Assembly: GCA_024704765.1 (NCBI GenBank)
Contig: JAKMXF010000365.1
Location: forward strand, 744,001-808,000
From: Oopsacas minuta
Lineage: Eukaryota > Porifera > Hexactinellida > Lyssacinosida > Leucopsacidae
DNA: 64,000 bases
Reading direction: 5' to 3'
Under the pieces are notes generated by a model. It had not been told where the DNA came from, did not search any database, and saw only the letters and a program-made list of their open reading frames with translations. The first letter of the stretch is position 1, and each line of letters opens with the position of its first letter. This document shows positions 62,538 through 64,000 of this stretch, in pieces. The position numbers were made by a program, and so were the translations under genes.

Positions 62538-63523
62538 TATATTTTCCTATTTATTGTACTGTAGATATCATTAATTTCTGTTTGTATTATAGTCTACAGC
62601 TGTGATTTTGCGATTATTGTAGTATGCTAGTTTTTTATTCTCTCGATTATACTTTGATCATTGATTATATTAATGGTATATCCTATATATGCTAATTGGA
62701 GAGATTGTTGTTTTGCTGAATTTTTAGGATTAATTATTTAATTTAAAGTAATTGTTATTATTTGTTAGTTAACAAACGTAGGAACCTTTCAAGACCTCGA
62801 TTGGGTATCGAGTATAGGGATTGAGATTCTTACAAATTTGTGTCTCTTTGTAAAATGCGATTAGAATCTGATTAGCGATTGCTAGTAAATGTGCTTCTAA
62901 AAGATGTACAATCGCCAGGACTTGGATGATTTTCTAAATTACGAATCATCTTAGATAAATTTTGTTAATCATTTCATCATAATATATATTTTAATATATT
63001 TTCCTTTATCTGCAAATCAGTCCTATTATCATCACTAAAATTGATATTTAAATATTGAATTATAGTTTGCTATTGGAAAGAGACAGATATGAAAAATCCT
63101 GTGTCATACATATCTTAAATTATGATATAATGAAACTCTCGTTAATATAACATATATATACTCTATTTACGCATTATCAGTTCTGCTCAATGCTTTGGAA
63201 AAATACAATTATTACTACTAACCCTATTACTATTACTATTACTATTACTATTACTATTACTATTATTACTATACTTGATTACTTTACTAGAAATGAAAAG
63301 GAAATTGACGGCCAAATAAATATGGTTTATTTATCAAATCATAGCTATTTCAAAAATTACTTACAATGCATTACAACACACTGAATTACAAAGCAATGAT
63401 TTTTCCAAACTTGAGATAGCGCCGGATTCATTCTCTTTCTAAGCGAAATACACACAAATCATTATTTACAGGGACAGATAAATACTTGTATAGAATGAAT
63501 GGAATCTACATAGTTTTCAAATA
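62538..63523. other. Spacer between the PPM phosphatase and the membrane protein gene
   Basis: AT-rich 3' UTR and spacer. It contains an (ATTACT)n microsatellite at about 63225-63271, which creates a spurious Thr/Ile-rich frame. Nothing else is seen. Confidence 0.6.
63225..63271. repeat. (ATTACT)n microsatellite
   Basis: About seven tandem ACTATT hexamers with minor variation. Confidence 0.85.
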
Positions 63524-64000
63524 ATGTTTGTATCGTGGATTATAACGTCAATTTCAGTTGGCTTAGCATATATTGTCTTCCTAGTTGCATTCATATTCTG
63601 GTTTCTGTATCTGCTACATGACGTCATCAAGAGGAGAACTTGTTACAAATCTGCCTTGAGAAGTATCCAAGAATATACTGATCAGTATCAACAACAAGTT
63701 GTGTACCGAGCACAAACAGAATATGTTAAGAGTATATTCTTATCATCTATTAATATTGTGGAATGGATAGCTATAACATCAGGTGGAGCTGCAATGATAT
63801 ATTATTGCTTGAAAAATGAATTTATTTGTAGCAGAAAATTCGATGAATCAGTAAATTCTAGTAATCCATTGGACCATTTCACTAATGTCAGTGATTGTTT
63901 TAAAATTTTGTCCATTACTGATATACTGAATTCCCACATTTTCTCAGAACTACTCCTTACGGGATATAATTTCTTTCTATTGAGTATAACGTTAGTTGGA
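63524..64000 (+). CDS. Multi-pass membrane protein of unknown family, 5' part only
   Basis: An ATG at 63524 opens a frame that stays open for 159 codons to the window edge, so the gene is cut. The N-terminal hydrophobic helix (residues about 4-30, IITSISVGLAYIVFLVAFIF) is followed by a short basic loop (HDVIKRRTC) and an amphipathic Gln/Tyr-rich stretch. A second hydrophobic helix lies at about 81-101 (NIVEWIAITSGGAAMIYY), then an extracellular-type loop with Cys and N-x-S/T sequons (NVSD), and a third helix begins near the edge. It may be a multi-span receptor or transporter. I do not recognise the family, and introns cannot be excluded. Confidence 0.55.
   Translation, partial: MFVSWIITSISVGLAYIVFLVAFIFWFLYLLHDVIKRRTCYKSALRSIQEYTDQYQQQVVYRAQTEYVKSIFLSSINIVEWIAITSGGAAMIYYCLKNEFICSRKFDESVNSSNPLDHFTNVSDCFKILSITDILNSHIFSELLLTGYNFFLLSITLVG

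Noticed and set aside
63190-63384. Thr/Ile repeat protein
   Set aside because: The repeat is translation of the (ATTACT)n microsatellite.

Overview
This is a eukaryotic nuclear window: AT-rich, with mostly 50-100 bp GT-AG introns, long open frames with standard stops, and animal-type genes (HPS5, ARAP, AGAP, TRAF, a two-domain receptor tyrosine phosphatase, ERCC6, CDC5L). Together with the compact introns this suggests an early-branching animal. A sponge is my best guess, but the window does not prove it. Nothing prokaryotic or plasmid-like is present.

Layout. 0.1-6.05 kb: VMP1 (-), with an intronless Rho-type GTPase on the opposite strand inside its second intron. 6.3-13.2 kb: serine/threonine dehydratase, PUF60, an NHL-repeat protein and uridine phosphorylase, all (-). 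13.8-24.5 kb: HPS5 (-), 27 coding exons, hosting a YIPF1/2 gene on the same strand and two unknown single-pass membrane proteins on the opposite strand. 24.65-28.9 kb: AUH and CDC5L. 29.4-35.5 kb: a receptor-type tyrosine phosphatase whose domains look catalytically disabled. 36.9-43.3 kb: ARAP. 44.75-49.0 kb: ERCC6 (CSB). 49.6-58.0 kb: AGAP, 20 coding exons, with NDUFA13, an Arf-like GTPase and a TRAF protein lying together in one 3.6 kb intron on the same strand. 60.1-62.5 kb (+): a small tail-anchored coiled-coil protein and a PPM1F-like phosphatase. From 63.5 kb: the 5' part of a multi-pass membrane protein that runs off the window.

Exon models were built by hand from GT/AG boundaries. 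In every multi-exon gene the reading phase closes across all junctions and reaches a stop at a sensible family length.

Two themes stand out. First, seven complete intronless genes sit inside introns of three host genes. Second, several signalling proteins have lost diagnostic catalytic residues: the nested Rho GTPase, phosphatase D1 (and the WPD acid in D2), the AGAP P-loop and the Arf-like switch II. HPS5 also ends in a Vps-type RING-like zinc finger that I do not know from the vertebrate protein. Introns and spacers carry many short non-autonomous DNA transposons, two with perfect 8-bp target duplications (hAT type) and several with TA duplications.
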